In this document: one piece after another, positions 11,511 to 23,338 of the stretch
Layout: the number at the start of each line of letters is the position of its first letter
Numbering within the stretch: position 1 is the first letter of the stretch
NCBI GenBank assembly: GCA_007026445.1
Contig: VDMD01000022.1
Coordinates: 1-64,000, forward strand
Reading direction: 5' to 3'
Length of the DNA: 64,000 bases
DNA from: Schizophyllum amplum
Lineage: Eukaryota > Basidiomycota > Agaricomycetes > Agaricales > Schizophyllaceae
Made by a program: the position numbers and the translations under genes
Notes under the pieces: model-generated
What the model saw: the letters and a program-made list of their open reading frames with translations, nothing else
Database searches by the model: none
What the model was told of the DNA's origin: nothing

Positions 11511-14352
11511 CTAGATCTTCATGTCGATGTTGCGGAACAACTCGCTCTTGTAAATCTCCTTATCCGGAGGGTCGTACTCGTCGATGTGGAGAACCTTCAT
11601 CCTGCCCGCGATACAATACTGGATGACGTTGTCGCTTGTCAGTGTGATTTTCGTGCCATGGCATTCAAACACTTTGGGTTCCGCGGTGCGCTCGTGACTA
11701 TTGAAGTATCAATAATGCGCTACCGCGATATCTGCAAAGCACTCACCACTGGTTATGTAGGCTCTGCAAATAACGATCATGACCCCCCGCCGTGACGTCT
11801 TCGTAGGCGAATTTGCTGAGATGATGTTCGATCATGAAGCGCACAACAGCGTCGGGCTTAGCCGCAAACTCGTAGGGAGCCTGGAACTTTTGTATGCCTG
11901 GTAATTATAGGCGTTAATATTCTGTACACTACACCATTCGAATGCCGCTTACGCTTGACGAATACTTGGACGTGACTGGCGAATTTCAAGTTGACCATGG
12001 GTCTACCGGCTTTTAGACTACCCTCAAGCACGATCTTCTTGAAACGGATTTGGCCCGTAAGGAGCGTTAAATTTCCTGCAGTTGATAATGAGCACCAATA
12101 GACTGAATGCAAAAGAGATCGTCGCACCAGGATCCGGGATGGCGGGAGTGCCTTTGCTCTCGACTGCCTCAAGCATTCGATCCGCCCGCACACTGCCATC
12201 GACCTCACGTTTGCAAACCTCCATGTACGTGTCCATTTCCCGCAAGCATAGCTTCCGTCTGTACCCGACGAGCTGCAAAACATCAGCGTCGAGCGGACGC
12301 TACAGTATACAATGACTTACCAAGAACGATACGCACATCACATTGCGTATGAAGGCTTGGCTAAGCGCCCATACAATGGAATACATCGTGCTGAAGTCTC
12401 CATACGAGAGGCAGGTCTGCAGATATATAGTTTTAGCCTGTCAATGCTTTGGAAAGTGATGTGAGAGCGCACCTGCGCGACGTCAATCCAGAATTCTATC
12501 ACTCGAGCGCGATTGATTGGCGTTGTTTCAGCCAGTAGATCCTTTAGCACCCAGAGATTGATGCGATGTCTGTAGGCAATGAAGTCGCGGACGGCCTGGC
12601 CATGAATAGACCAAGACTTGTTTTCGGCTATTTTAGCGTAGACCGTCCACTCCAGCCCGTCAATCGCCCGGTACAACTTCGAGCTCTTGCGAACGAGCTG
12701 CTGCGCGAACTCGCGAACAAATTTGGGTTGTAGGCGAAGAGTGTACAAGTCGGTAACGGGCTTCTCTGGCATGACGAATTTGGAGGCTGGTATCGCGGTA
12801 CCACATGCGCCAGATGCAGAGCCCCCCGTCTTGCACCATGGATGGTCCAGCACGTATTGGATGGCTTGCTGTAGGGCGTCACGGACATCTTCTGGGATCT
12901 CGTCGCAAAGCTTGATATGGTCCTGGAAGAGGTGTTCGATGACAGCGATTGCTCTGACGTCGTGCTCGTCACGCCAGTACTGTTGCAGCCATCGGAGAAG
13001 AGCGCGAATGATGGCGAGCCCTTCAGCCGGTCGAGACTCTGGCGATGCCTTCTGTAGGTTCTTCCACCGATCTTCGAACATCGAGGCCAGGTGCACGGGC
13101 GTGCAAAAGAAGCGGAAAGCCAGCAGGATAGAGTCTCGCGTGCGCTCCGTCTCTGGCCCAAATTCGGTCACTAGGAGATCGACCAGGCCTGGAAGCGATG
13201 CGCCGGTGGGCAATTTGTTGCCGTCCTTGTTTGTCGTCCAATGTATTGCGACTTCCGTGAAGTCCACAATATCTTTGGGGGGAGAGAACGCAGCCACGCC
13301 GCGCACGTAGCAGCCTATGATAGGCGACCCATCGTCCGTAGGGCGCGCGTAGTCGTGGTTCTCGGCCAGCATCTGCCGTCGGGCTTGCGAAGTCGCCACA
13401 CTGGCACCGGAGCGAAGCTGCGAAGACTGACTGGACGCGGTCGAGAGTGTGGACGTTGTGGACGGAGACGATGACGGGGGCCGCGAGTGGTGAGACCAGG
13501 CCCGAGAGCGCACGAAATTCTTGATCGACATTGAGTCCGTGGACTTGTTAGGCGCCGCGGACGAGGGTGCGACAGACACGAGCGACGGGGTGGGGCGTTG
13601 GGATGTGGAAGCTCCGGAGGTCGATCGCGTGAGCCGTCGTGGTTGCAGAGGCATCGGACGACTGATGTGTGCAGTTGGCTGACTTTTGATAGCACGCAGG
13701 ATCCGCCGCACCTTTGGGCGGGTAACGGCGGCGGGTATGTCCGGCTCGACGACGTGGATGAGGAGCTTGGTGACCTCGATGCAGTCGTCCATGGCCTCCA
13801 ACACGTCGTGGTAGAGGTTCTTCGGCTTGGCAGCAAGGGACCCAAAGCCCGCATACATCGTGTAGTCGGCCAGCTGGGGATTTCTGTCAGATACGAGTCG
13901 GTCGAGCCGAGGGTTGGACTCACATAGTATAGCGCTTTCTTTTCGACCTCCCACGAGCGATCCAAAGGAACAGTCACATTGCATGCCGCGGGGATCACCA
14001 GGTAGACGAAGTCGCGGAATCTGGCCACGAGAGCTTGAAGCTCATCCTTTGTCGCGTTGGCAAGTTTGCCGGTCTCCGCGAAGGTATCGCGACGGCTCTG
14101 GATGTCATTCAAGATGCCAACGGGCTTTATGTCGCGGAGATATCCACCGTATTCTTCCATGGGTGGCGGCTTGCGGTACTGGTCGGGCACCTCGTGGTGG
14201 GGCACTGCGTCGAATCCCACCAGCGGTCTCGCAGGCGGTGGCCGGGAGGTGTCATGTGTCGGGAACGCGACTTGGAGCGGCTTTGGGCTCTTGAACGACG
14301 CTGAGAGCTTGCGAAGGCGGCCGTATAGCTTCGGCGTAGGAGGAGCATTCAT
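11511..14352 (-). CDS. RasGEF-like guanine nucleotide exchange factor
   Basis: Probably activates a small Ras-type GTPase by nucleotide exchange at membranes. Seven exons: 13924-14352, 12473-13873, 12321-12416, 12128-12272, 11953-12075, 11747-11897 and 11511-11697, giving 843 aa with no frame repair. After a low-complexity Ser/Pro/Thr linker comes a RasGEF_N-like segment from about residue 326 (DFTEVAIHWTT, LPGLVDLLVTEFGPE, RDSILLAFRFFCTP). A helical catalytic-like region follows from about residue 517 (LRLQPKFVREFAQQLV, SKLYRAIDGLEW, RARVIEFWIDVAQ). The C-terminal part ending in FRNIDMKI is unusual to me. The catalytic region is divergent, so the exchange-factor role is inferred. It sits next to a G-alpha gene on the same strand. 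Confidence 0.68.
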
Positions 14353-16119
14353 CTCTAGAAATGAAGAGCGAACGAGATTGAGAAGGCCTGCACCAGAGAG
14401 ATCTGCTCTTTCGCTTCACTTTGTGCGTCCAGGTGGTGGAACGAGGTCAAGAAGAGCTCCGAGGCTTTATGTAGCACAGGACGCGCTTGACCTTTTTCCT
14501 CGGCCCATGCCGAGACCACAAACACGGGTCAGGGCGTCCTGCATAACAAACGAGCCCTTTTGGCCAGTCCAGCGTGATCCTAAACATGCATGAGTGGGTG
14601 TCCTGAATTTTCCCAGCGCTTTGCGAAGATACTCACAGCTAGTCTCTTTCGCCACGGCATCGACGATGTCGGACTGTCATCGCAAGGCGCAACTGTAGGT
14701 CGTCAGTCGGCCCTCCATTGGCCGCGTATACTTTCGTACATTTTCCCAGTCGATGGTCGTTGTTCTGTGACGGCGCAAGACCATTCCACTCCGGTCAAGG
14801 CGCTGTCACTGCAAACTTTGAGCTGTGCTCCTTCGACCGCGCAGGACATTGACCTAACGATGCTTGTCAGACTCTTGTTCACCGAGCGCGCAGGACCGCA
14901 AACTGCGCTTCCGAACCGCGTACTCTGTGAACGGTCGCGGCAACGTTTAGGACCTGCGCTGTCTGCTGATGCAGCCTTGGCATGTATGGAGACGAGGAGG
15001 CGGACCAAAATGATGCTCTGGGGGCAAGCCGTGGCTTGTTGCGCTGCAAGCGGCCTGGCCAGTGACCGTCTGAGCCCCCCGCTGGATATTGGCACATAGA
15101 TTCTGTGGCATCGATTGAAGTAGAGGACTGATCTACGGCATGTAGCTAACGTAGCGAATGGCTACACAGAATCTACGAAGCATCTGTCAGTACGCGCAGT
15201 ACGAGCAGGATTAACCGCGACGCACCGTGTCTGCTAAATCCCCGGTCCTTGCGCGAGCACCGTCCCTGCCGCACGCACTGAATATTGGCTGCCGGGAGGC
15301 CATCGCTATGTTGCTCGGGACCTCCGAAGGCCCATTCTTCAGGACAAGGGACATTCAAGCCCGGAGGTGACCATCTGGGGTCGCTACATCGAGTCCTGCA
15401 CCCTGACGGCTATTGCGTCGTAGGTGGAGTTATTCCAGAGGTAGCTCAAACGGCCTCTGGGCCTGGTTCTAAAGCCACGAAAGCTCTTCGAGCCCGATGA
15501 TCGCAGCCTTCGTTAAAGCTTGAAGACGAAGCGCACAATATTGCGCCTTCGGGACGGAGTGAGCAAAGCGTTCTGGAAAGCACGATCCATCCTCGATATG
15601 CGTCGCGTTCGGCGTCCAAGGCGAAAGATAAAGCAGAGATGGACTGTCCAATGTCGACGAAGAAGGAGCGCGACGCGATCTCTACAAATAAAGACAAACA
15701 AGGGCGTGGCTTGCGCGCGGCGTCTTGGCGCTCGGTCTGAAGCCCTTCCGTGGACGACTAACGAGCGCGCTCGTCAAGCTTGTCAAGCTTCAAGCCTCGT
15801 ACAGCCTGTATTGCAAAGAAAACATGATGTACATTCCCGAAGCACCCGTAGCCAGTCGTGACCTACATGAACAAGTACAATACAGAGACCGAAAGCGATA
15901 GATAACAAAGCAGTAGACGGAGACAGTGGATGGGTAAGTAGACCGTGAGTGGAGCAGCAGATCGTAGGGTCAGTAAGTCGTCAAATGGTAATAAGCAGTT
16001 CTCCGGCATAGGGGACGGTGTCCACGCCCGCTAGGCGCGACTATGTGCAGCAAGCCCTTCTAGCCACAGATTGCAAGCGTCTTTGGACACGGTCCTCGCA
16101 AGTCCCCCGACTTCGCGTG
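14353..16119. other. 1.8-kb stretch without a supported gene
   Basis: A 169-codon open frame at 14590-15099 (+) and several shorter ones occur. Their products are Ser/Arg/Leu-rich with no motif and no splice structure. It should contain the RasGEF promoter at its left end and the G-alpha 3' end at its right end. Confidence 0.4.
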
Positions 16120-18422
16120 TTACATCATCAGTTGCGCTTCACGGAGCTGTATCTGCATGATGCTCTCGCGGACTATACGACCCCCATTAGTACGAAGCAA
16201 GTGAAGGGGCTACTGGCAGACTTACTGCTCCCGAGGATGAACTTGGTCGCGTTCATGTCCTATGACGGTATTGAGCATGTACTGAAAGATGTGGCAAACA
16301 GCCGACGACGTACCGTCACATTCGTCAGGTGGCAGTAGAAGGTTCGTTGCAGCGGTGATTGCTCTCGCATGATAGCAGCTGTAGCGCCGTCACATTAGTA
16401 GTCGTTCCCCGAGGAGCGCCTGCGCGGTGCTTACCAAATTTCTTCTTGAGATCTATGAACAGGAAAAATGTTTACATCAGGAACGCATGAGGTCCGCGAG
16501 GAAGGACACAACGTACAAGCAGACGCCGCCTCGTAATTATTTGGCCTATCGCCGTACGACACGACGTAGTCCCGCAAACGAATGCCCCGAAGCGAGCTTC
16601 TGCTGCATCAAGTCGATCTTGTTCAAAAAGAGGATGATAGTGGTATGCTGCAGTAGCCTGTTCGAGATGATGGAGGTCCATAGGTGGACCGAGTCTTCCT
16701 GAGCGCAGCGTTAGCAGGGGCGTAGACGATGGGATGACACGTATCAAATAGTACGGGCATCAAGATAGGCTAACAGAGACTCACCAATCGATTGACCTTC
16801 GGCGCCTCGGTCAACACTTGGTCGAAGGCGGATATGGGCGCTAGGAATAGTATGGCGTTCATGTCGTCGAAGTAGGGGGCCCAGGCATCTAAAACGCGCA
16901 CGCGTCAGCCTTTCGTGTACGGATGTGGCTACATTGCGCGCCGCAGCGTCATGGCGCGGAGGCGTGGGCGACTCACTCCGCTACAACGCAAACGTCAGAA
17001 CGATAGAACGCTGCGAGAAGAGTGAAGTGCATACTAGTGATCGGTGTCCGCCAACGTCGAATATTCGCCAATCTGAGCCAACGCCGTTGCCGCCGTTTAG
17101 CTTGAAACGATGTTCGGTGACACCTGCAGGACGTGCTGAGTGAACGATGCGATAGTGACAGAGGCGCACGAACCTAGCGTCTTCAACCGTGCGCGAAGGA
17201 TGTGCTCTGCGATGCTTGCGTGAGCCGGCTTCTCAAATGATGCGGTAGCAATGGTGGAAGGCGCGTACCATCGGACGGCATATATCGAGGCGAGGTCACC
17301 TCGTCCAATGCATCGAGGAAGCTATGCACACCATCAGCTGATGCAAACGCAAGTTAACTGTCAACCACTCACAATCCAGCCATCTCCTCGAGGCGCAGAT
17401 TCTGCTTGAGCAGCATCTCCTGGATCGTCGGATGTCGCCACAGCTTCTTGATATCCTCCGAGCACGCGTTCAGCACAATCCCAGGATCATTCGGGTCCTC
17501 CCAGTCCACGGCCGTGGCGCTGTCGAAGCTGTCCCGGTCGCTCAGCTCGAGCTTGTGCCGCGCGAACGCGCCCTTCCACTGGAGGCTCGCGTTCACAGCG
17601 ACCTCCTTCAGCACGATGCGCGAGCGCTGAATGGTGTCGAGCTGTGTGGCCTCGGTCTCGCCCGAGTCCTCGGTCAGGCGCCGGATCAGGAGCTCCTCGA
17701 TCGTGACGACGGGCTGGAGGCGCGCCTTGAGCTTGAGCAGCTCGGGTCGAGCTCGGGGTAAAAGGTGGGGGACATGGGTGGCGTGCTGGGCGAGATGGGG
17801 GGCGAGGAGGTGCGGTGGGGGGACATGGTGCGCGCGTTGGTCTGCACGTAGGTCATGGCGTCGAGGATGACATGGATGGAGCGGCATATGTTGAGGAAGA
17901 TGACGCCGCGCCAGCCTGCGCGCTCTTTGGAGAAGGCCTGGGGTGGTTGAGAATGAGTGTAAGGGCTGATATGTGCGAATGTACCTTGGGCTCATAGAGC
18001 AGCTGGAAATCTGCATGTTCATGAGCGATCAGCAGCACACGATCAACCGAACAACGCACTTTTGAGCGTCGTAGATTTGCCTGAACGAGCGTCAGCCATG
18101 CTCCTTCGTCGCGCCCCGAGCAAGAGCAGCCATACCTGATTCGCTCTGCCCTGCGACAATGCGGTGAGTCCATGTAGCCTCCGTCCCCCGAGCACGACGT
18201 ACCGAGTAAGAGAATCTTGATGGGCTTGACCCCCCTCTTCACCTCCTGCCTCTGGATCTCCAACTCCTCGTCTATGGAGTCCGAGATAGCCTTCGAATGC
18301 TGCTCCTCGCGCAAGCGTGCGGCCCTCTCTTCCGAGGTCTCATCCGGGGGCGGCGCGATCGCGAGCGCCAGAGGGTCAGTGTCGTCCAGAGAACTCGCTC
18401 GATGTGTCGTGCGCGTTGGCAT
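16120..18422 (-). CDS. Large heterotrimeric G-protein alpha subunit, two frame breaks
   Basis: GTP-binding signal transducer of the long basidiomycete type. Fifteen exons run from 18203-18422 to 16120-16172, including a 15-nt exon (18136-18150), a 21-nt exon (18060-18080) and a 4-nt microexon (16977-16980). Motifs: P-loop GQSESGKSTTLK (about residues 73-84), switch region RLKTLGVTEHRF, G3 DVGGHRSL, G4 FLNKIDL and G5-like HLTNVTD. A Pro/Ser-rich insert follows the first helix, typical of this type. Frame is lost twice: one base missing near 17743-17748 (C run) and one extra near 16585-16588 (G run). No substitution stop is seen elsewhere. Either the assembly has indels or this is a young pseudogene; I favour the former. 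Confidence 0.8.
16977..16980 (-). other. 4-nt microexon in the G-alpha gene
   Basis: On the - strand, CGGA lies between an acceptor ...GTTGTAG and a donor GTGAGT. It supplies Arg and one base of Asn in GGHRSL-RN-AWAPYFDD, which matches the conserved family block. Joining the neighbouring exons directly breaks frame. Confidence 0.6.
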
Positions 18423-19688
18423 GGTGGTGCTGGGTACAGCGCTGGATGCCTCCAGGGAGCAGAAGAAGACAGGCAGAGGCGAAAGCGTTTCAATAGAAGG
18501 GGCTTTATTTTCATTAATGCCCTTGTACACGGCATGCGAGATCATTTGATGCTCGCAATCAAGACCACCCAGACCGCACACATGCATGTTCCGCAGCTAG
18601 CGGGCCATATCTTTCTTCTCACGCGCTGGTGTGCTGAGCCCTCCACATATGGAGGAGGGGGACACCGTCGGACACCGTTTGCCGCAGAGTCCGTGGAGGG
18701 TTTGGGAGTCGGGAGTCGGGAGTCGCCGACGACGACAAAGAGCAGTGCCCGAAAAGGAAGTTCGAGCCGGGAGTGACAGCGCATTCTGACAAGAATTTGT
18801 AGCTGCTCTGTCTCCCCTGGTTCTCACCCCGATGTCTTCCTATCGACTGACATCTACTGAATCTAGCAGAGGCCCCCGGCCAGGCTTTGCGACCACTCGT
18901 GAGACTGTCCTGTCCCCTAAATTTACGAACTCAAGGATGGTTCGTCCCTCCAACCTCTTTGGACAACCTTCCAAGGTCCGTCGCCGCACCTAACTCACGC
19001 GCATTTGCCGGGGCGTACATAACAACCTAAGTACTCGGCTCCTGCCGCATCATCTCCGCCGACGACAGACCACCAGGCTGCCATCATCCGAAGCGACAAG
19101 CCGACTGTGTCGCCTTCCCCTTCTTCTCTCACGCCCACGCAGCCTGATCAACCGGTATCTTTCGCCCGCCCTTGTCCATCCTTCGCATGTTCAACATGCA
19201 CTCGGACCCCAACGTATGCTCGGACGTAAACCTGCGGACCGCCCGACGCCTGACGCTGCGAACGGACCGACCTCCCCCGGCCACTGCTCCCCTGGTTTCC
19301 CTCCGCCAATCTGCCGTACGACACGATACCTGCGCGACCGACTGCGGTCATCTTCCCAGCGCACACCCTGTCTATATACGTCTGATCCAGACTTCTATGC
19401 GCACGCCCGACTGGCAACTGCTATACATACGCCCGACTGCTTTGCGCCCGACTGCTACGCACAACCTACGCGTAACGCAGCTTCTGCAGCTTCCCGATCT
19501 TCTCTGTCCTGATTCATTGTCTGCTCGCAACAGCATGTGGCCGCTAACGGGTCTCCTTAGCCCCGCGCGCCACGGGGCGCCAGTGATTTGTGGGTTCAGG
19601 CTGTCCAATCTGCAATCATCAGTTCTTTTCATCGCTGCGACTGGGTATCGTCGCCCTGATCCTGATTTACCTTCAGCTTCAAGCAGTC
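18423..19688. other. Upstream region of the G-alpha gene, no gene supported
   Basis: Contains a GGGAGTC triplication near 18710-18724 and several open frames (e.g. 19172-19906 +) whose products look like read-through of low-complexity DNA. No splice-consistent gene seen. Confidence 0.4.
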
Positions 19689-19780
19689 CTCGGTCTTACG
19701 CGCAAGCTCTGCTGGTCTTACGGGCAAGTCCTGCTGGTCTTACGGGCAAGTCCTGCAGGTCTTACGGGCAAGCTCTGCTG
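19689..19780. repeat. 22-bp tandem repeat, four copies
   Basis: Units start at 19689, 19711, 19733 and 19755, each like GCTGGTCTTACGGGCAAGTC + CT, followed by a partial GCTG. The two central units are identical. The period is not a multiple of three, so this is not a protein repeat. Confidence 0.85.
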
Positions 19781-20061
19781 CGCCGCAAGAGATATGGAGT
19801 TACATGTTCCCGGCATGTTCACAACCCGAACTGCTCCGCTTTCAACGGCGGAAGCGACGACTGTATCATGCAACGCTACGTTTCTCCAAGTCACAGGCTT
19901 TCATAAATCAGGGTATACATATACAATCAATCTCTAGCTGCTCTAGCTTCATGGCTACCACGAATTCGGAAAGGCCTCTCCTCTCCCGCCACGCCTTCCT
20001 TTCCCGCAACCTCCTTCCCCGCGCCCTCCTGCCCCTCGCTATTGGTCCTAACGCACTGAAT

Positions 20062-20296
20062 CTGTTGAATCAGCAAACGCCTTCTGACAAAGAGAGAAAA
20101 AAACTCATCTGAGACCTTCCCCGCGCGCTCCTCCTCCCCTCTGTCGGAAAATCAGCAAAAGCTTTCCAACAAAGAGAAAAAAAGTACTCATCTGGGACCT
20201 TTCCCACACCATCCTGCCCCCCGCCTGTCGTTCTGTGTCTGTTGGAAAATCAGCAAATGCCTCTGAGCAAAGAAAAAGAGAATACTCATCTGCGAG
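20062..20296. repeat. About 80-95-bp tandem repeat, three degenerate copies
   Basis: Copies begin near 20062, 20141 and 20239. Each contains GAAAATCAGCAAA followed by CAAAGAGAAAAAAA and ACTCATCTG, then a C-rich spacer. Confidence 0.75.
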
Positions 20297-20441
20297 GGGG
20301 AGGCCGGAGTTGCACCTTACGACGCAACTCCGGCGGAATTAATGGGAATGGTTGGGGGAATATAGTAAAGGGTATAAGAGTCACACAAAGAAAGAAATCG
20401 GAGAAGAGTAGATGTAACAAGTATGTGCGAAGGAGTACGAG

Positions 20442-20565
20442 GAGGAAACCGAGAAGGAGCAAGGAGAAAACCGAGAAGGAGCGGAGCGAAACCGAGAATG
20501 AGTAAGGCGAAACCGAGAAAGAGTAAGTAAGACGAAACCGAGAAGGAAAGGAACAAGGCGAAATA
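20442..20565. repeat. Purine-rich minisatellite
   Basis: About seven degenerate copies of GAAACCGAGAAGGAG, 15-20 nt apart, with strong strand asymmetry (A/G on the + strand). Confidence 0.7.
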
Positions 20566-20672
20566 CCGGAAAAATAATGAAGATGGAGGGGCTGTGCTCG
20601 AAACGACCGACAAAGCGAGCCCAACGCGCGACATAGCCGCCACCAACAACTTCCGGAACCACCACGCTCACC

Positions 20673-20961
20673 TTCCCAGCGGGCGAGCGCACCCGCGAGT
20701 CGTTCTCTGCACCTGCCGACGCGCCAGGCGCTAACGCGTCGGCAGGTGCAGAGAACGTCCCCGGTTCGCAGCCGCCACCGACTTACCAACTCTATGCTCA
20801 CCATCCTAACGACGCATCCCCTCGTCCGCTAGAACAGGGTCAAAAGTGGAGGAAGACATGCAGCGCGCACACGCAATCGTTCTCTGCACCTGTCGACGCG
20901 CCAGCGCTAACGCGTCGACAGGGGCAGAGAACGACCGGCGGGTGCGCTCGCCCGCTGGGAA
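20673..20961. mobile_element. 289-bp foldback element with two internal hairpins
   Basis: Perfect 24-bp inverted repeats form the ends (20673-20696 and 20938-20961). Just inside each end lies a long hairpin. Hairpin 1 has 23-bp arms at 20701-20723 and 20735-20757 with an 11-nt loop. Hairpin 2 has 23-bp arms at 20878-20900 and 20911-20933 with a 10-nt loop and one mismatch. The hairpins share sequence but differ at a paired position (C-G in one, T-A in the other). There is no coding capacity. This looks like a non-autonomous foldback or MITE element. Confidence 0.65.
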
Positions 20962-21179
20962 GGGTTCATAAGTGGAGGAAGGTAGGAGGAGGATGAGATA
21001 CATGGTACGTAGATGAGAGGGGATGGTACGTATAGGAAGAGTGACAGGCAATAACGTAGATATATATATATAGGTAAGAGCGGTATAGGAAGAAGGGAAG
21101 CATGGACCAGCATGCTGAAGGAGATGAAGAGACATTATGCCGAACGTAATAGAGGAATAAAATGAGGGGTATAAACAAA

Positions 21180-21540
21180 ACCGTGGGTATCTGCGGACAT
21201 GGGTATATGAGATGATGCAGGAGAAATGGGTATAAGGAGGAAAGAGAAGTAATTATGTCGGAATGAGTGAAGGGAGAGGATGTGGGTATTATGCGGAAGA
21301 TTGGAGGAAAAATTATGTCAGAATTAATGGAGGAGGAGAGTATGCAGGCAGTAGTGGGTATATGAAAGGAAACCGTGGATATCTGGAGACGGAAATAATT
21401 GACGAGAGGAATAGAGGAATAATTATGTCGGAATTAATGAAGGGGGAGGAGGGGTATAGGGGTATAGTGGTATAGGGTAGCGAAGATAACGAGAATCGGG
21501 TATACGTGAAAGCCAAAAGTGAAGCGCGAGAATGAGACCA
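21180..21540. repeat. Degenerate AG-rich repeats
   Basis: Blocks resembling AATTATGTCGGAATTAATG recur at about 21250, 21310 and 21420, interspersed with GGTATA runs (GGGTATAGGGGTATAGTGGTATAGGG near 21453, quoted as a pattern). No gene seen. Confidence 0.55.
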
Positions 21541-21599
21541 GCTCTAGAAAGGAGCGGAAGGAGGGCAGAAAGGGCCTCTGTCAAACCTGAATTTCCCAG

Positions 21600-22166
21600 T
21601 CACCCGGTCGAAGACAAGGAGCGGGCCATAAAAAGGGGGGAGCGGTCCAGTACAGGGCTCTCTAGGCGTGGTGAGAGACAGCCAAGACGTGGAGACATCT
21701 CCTCCGGAATGTCGTAGAGATGACGACGGGGGAAGGACACTGGGCGGAGGATGTGAGCAGCCGCGCGAGACATCGTAAGAGTGGGCGAAGGAGGAACAGG
21801 GGACTCAGCGTATTTCGGATGGATGGGTCCGTCAAGGGGCGAGGGGTAGGGGAAGGCAGAGGCGAAATCAGAAGGGACCGCGGAGGCAGACGAGGCGGGG
21901 GTGCGGGAGAAGATCGAGAGCCGAAGATGCCCTTCTTCTTTTGGGGGTAGGGACGACGCCAGCGTCGGTGATGGAGGAGGAGGAAGGGAGGCCGTTGCCG
22001 AGACCGACGTGAGAGTCATCAACTTCCGAAGGGAGAAGTCGTAGATGGAGTCGAACTCGGCGGTGCAGGAGGCCGGAGTAGCCGGGATGGGCATCGGAGT
22101 AGCTGGGGTGGGCACGGTGGCAGCAGGGGCGGCGAAGAAGATTTTGCGGAAGAGGTTGAAAAGCAT
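21600..22166 (-). CDS. Hypothetical 188-aa Pro/Ser-rich protein
   Basis: Single-exon frame with a good start context (CAGCCATGC) and a TTAAAAAG motif about 45-50 nt upstream. The N-terminus MLFNLFRKIFFAAPAA is amphipathic and hydrophobic, and could be a membrane anchor or targeting signal. The rest is Pro/Ser/Thr-rich with short acidic and basic patches. I recognise no domain. It stands alone in a repeat-rich region, so it may be a lineage-specific gene or chance coding. Confidence 0.4.
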   Translation of the reverse strand: MLFNLFRKIFFAAPAATVPTPATPMPIPATPASCTAEFDSIYDFSLRKLMTLTSVSATASLPPPPSPTLASSLPPKEEGHLRLSIFSRTPASSASAVPSDFASAFPYPSPLDGPIHPKYAESPVPPSPTLTMSRAAAHILRPVSFPRRHLYDIPEEMSPRLGCLSPRLESPVLDRSPLFMARSLSSTG

Positions 22167-23338
22167 GGCTGTTCGGCGTAGAGGGTAGGCTGAGGGCTGG
22201 TAATACTGAGGCCTTTTTAATGTAGGATGGTAGCAACGGAAGAAGAGGCGGTACCAATAAGGGGCAAACCTGCGCTCATGATATATGGACAGTCAGACAA
22301 AACCACGCGAGCGGACGCGGAACTGTGAGACCAAAGTGAGAACCACGGAATATCCGAGCCGTGAAACGGTTTCGCATGGTGGCAAGCTAAGCGGCTCTGG
22401 ACAGACCTTGGGTCTGTCGGAGAGACACGGAGAGAGAAGAAGGGCGGGCCTACGGCCGCGCCAGGCGTGAGTGGTACAAACGCGTGCTACTGCTCTGCGG
22501 TCCGCGCAGCACGCTGCGTCGTACATAGCGTACTTCTAAATACATGTGAGATGCAGGGCAGGAGGGAAAAGGATGGAAGCCCGTCTTGCGTCTTGCGACG
22601 AAGCGGGGTTGCCGTGTCGGCAGCGCCCGAACGGCACCGAGCGGGGAATGTCAACCGGGCACGTGACCGGTTGGGATTTCCTCATCCCGCTCGGGCGTCC
22701 GTGCGCCGCCGAGCGTACACTGCGCGAGGCGCCCCGACCTGGCCGACAGCCGAAAGCGGCCGACGGCCGAGGCCGAAGCAGCCCGCGAGCGTAGCGAGCA
22801 AGGGAGTAGGTGGGTGGGGCGAGAAAAGCTCGTAGGGCTGCGTCCGGGAGGGCACCGGTCGGTGATCGCGTCAGATCAAGAGATAAGGGCTGACGCGTCG
22901 AGCAGGCCCGTGACCGTCAGTGCTCACGTGACGGTCACGAGCTGCTCCCGACCGGCGTTGCCCGTCCGCAGCTTAGCTTGCCTATCACCACGCAAAGGTT
23001 CGTTCCTCGCCTTTGGCGTGGCTCGCATTCCGCACCGACAACCGCGCGAGACAAAACAAGAGCCAACCGTGACTATTAGTAACGTCACGGAACCGTATGC
23101 GTGATTAGTGACAAGATGCGTGACACTTACGATGTTCATTTTTTCGGGCTTGCAGTTGAACACAGTTAGCACCCTGCACTTGATTTCGGCGCATACGATC
23201 AAGTATCATGTATCAAGACCTATGAAATCTGACTTCAAGACGTGGTCCGAATTGTTCGAAGATGGATGCATGCGCGAGCCAAAGTCCCTGACGTCGCTTC
23301 AAGAATAAGGAAATAATAAGGATAAGTAGTAGACGTCC
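22167..23338. other. Intergenic region without a supported gene
   Basis: GC-rich stretch around 22560-22900, with paired TCACGTGACGGTCACG-type palindromic motifs near 22923-22940. No coding exon could be supported. Confidence 0.35.

Noticed and set aside
14590..15099. 169-codon + strand frame between RasGEF and G-alpha
   Set aside because: No domain, no splice partners and no promoter signal; the composition looks non-coding.
19689..19780. Possible CRISPR array
   Set aside because: The repeats are directly adjacent with no spacers, and the genome is eukaryotic.
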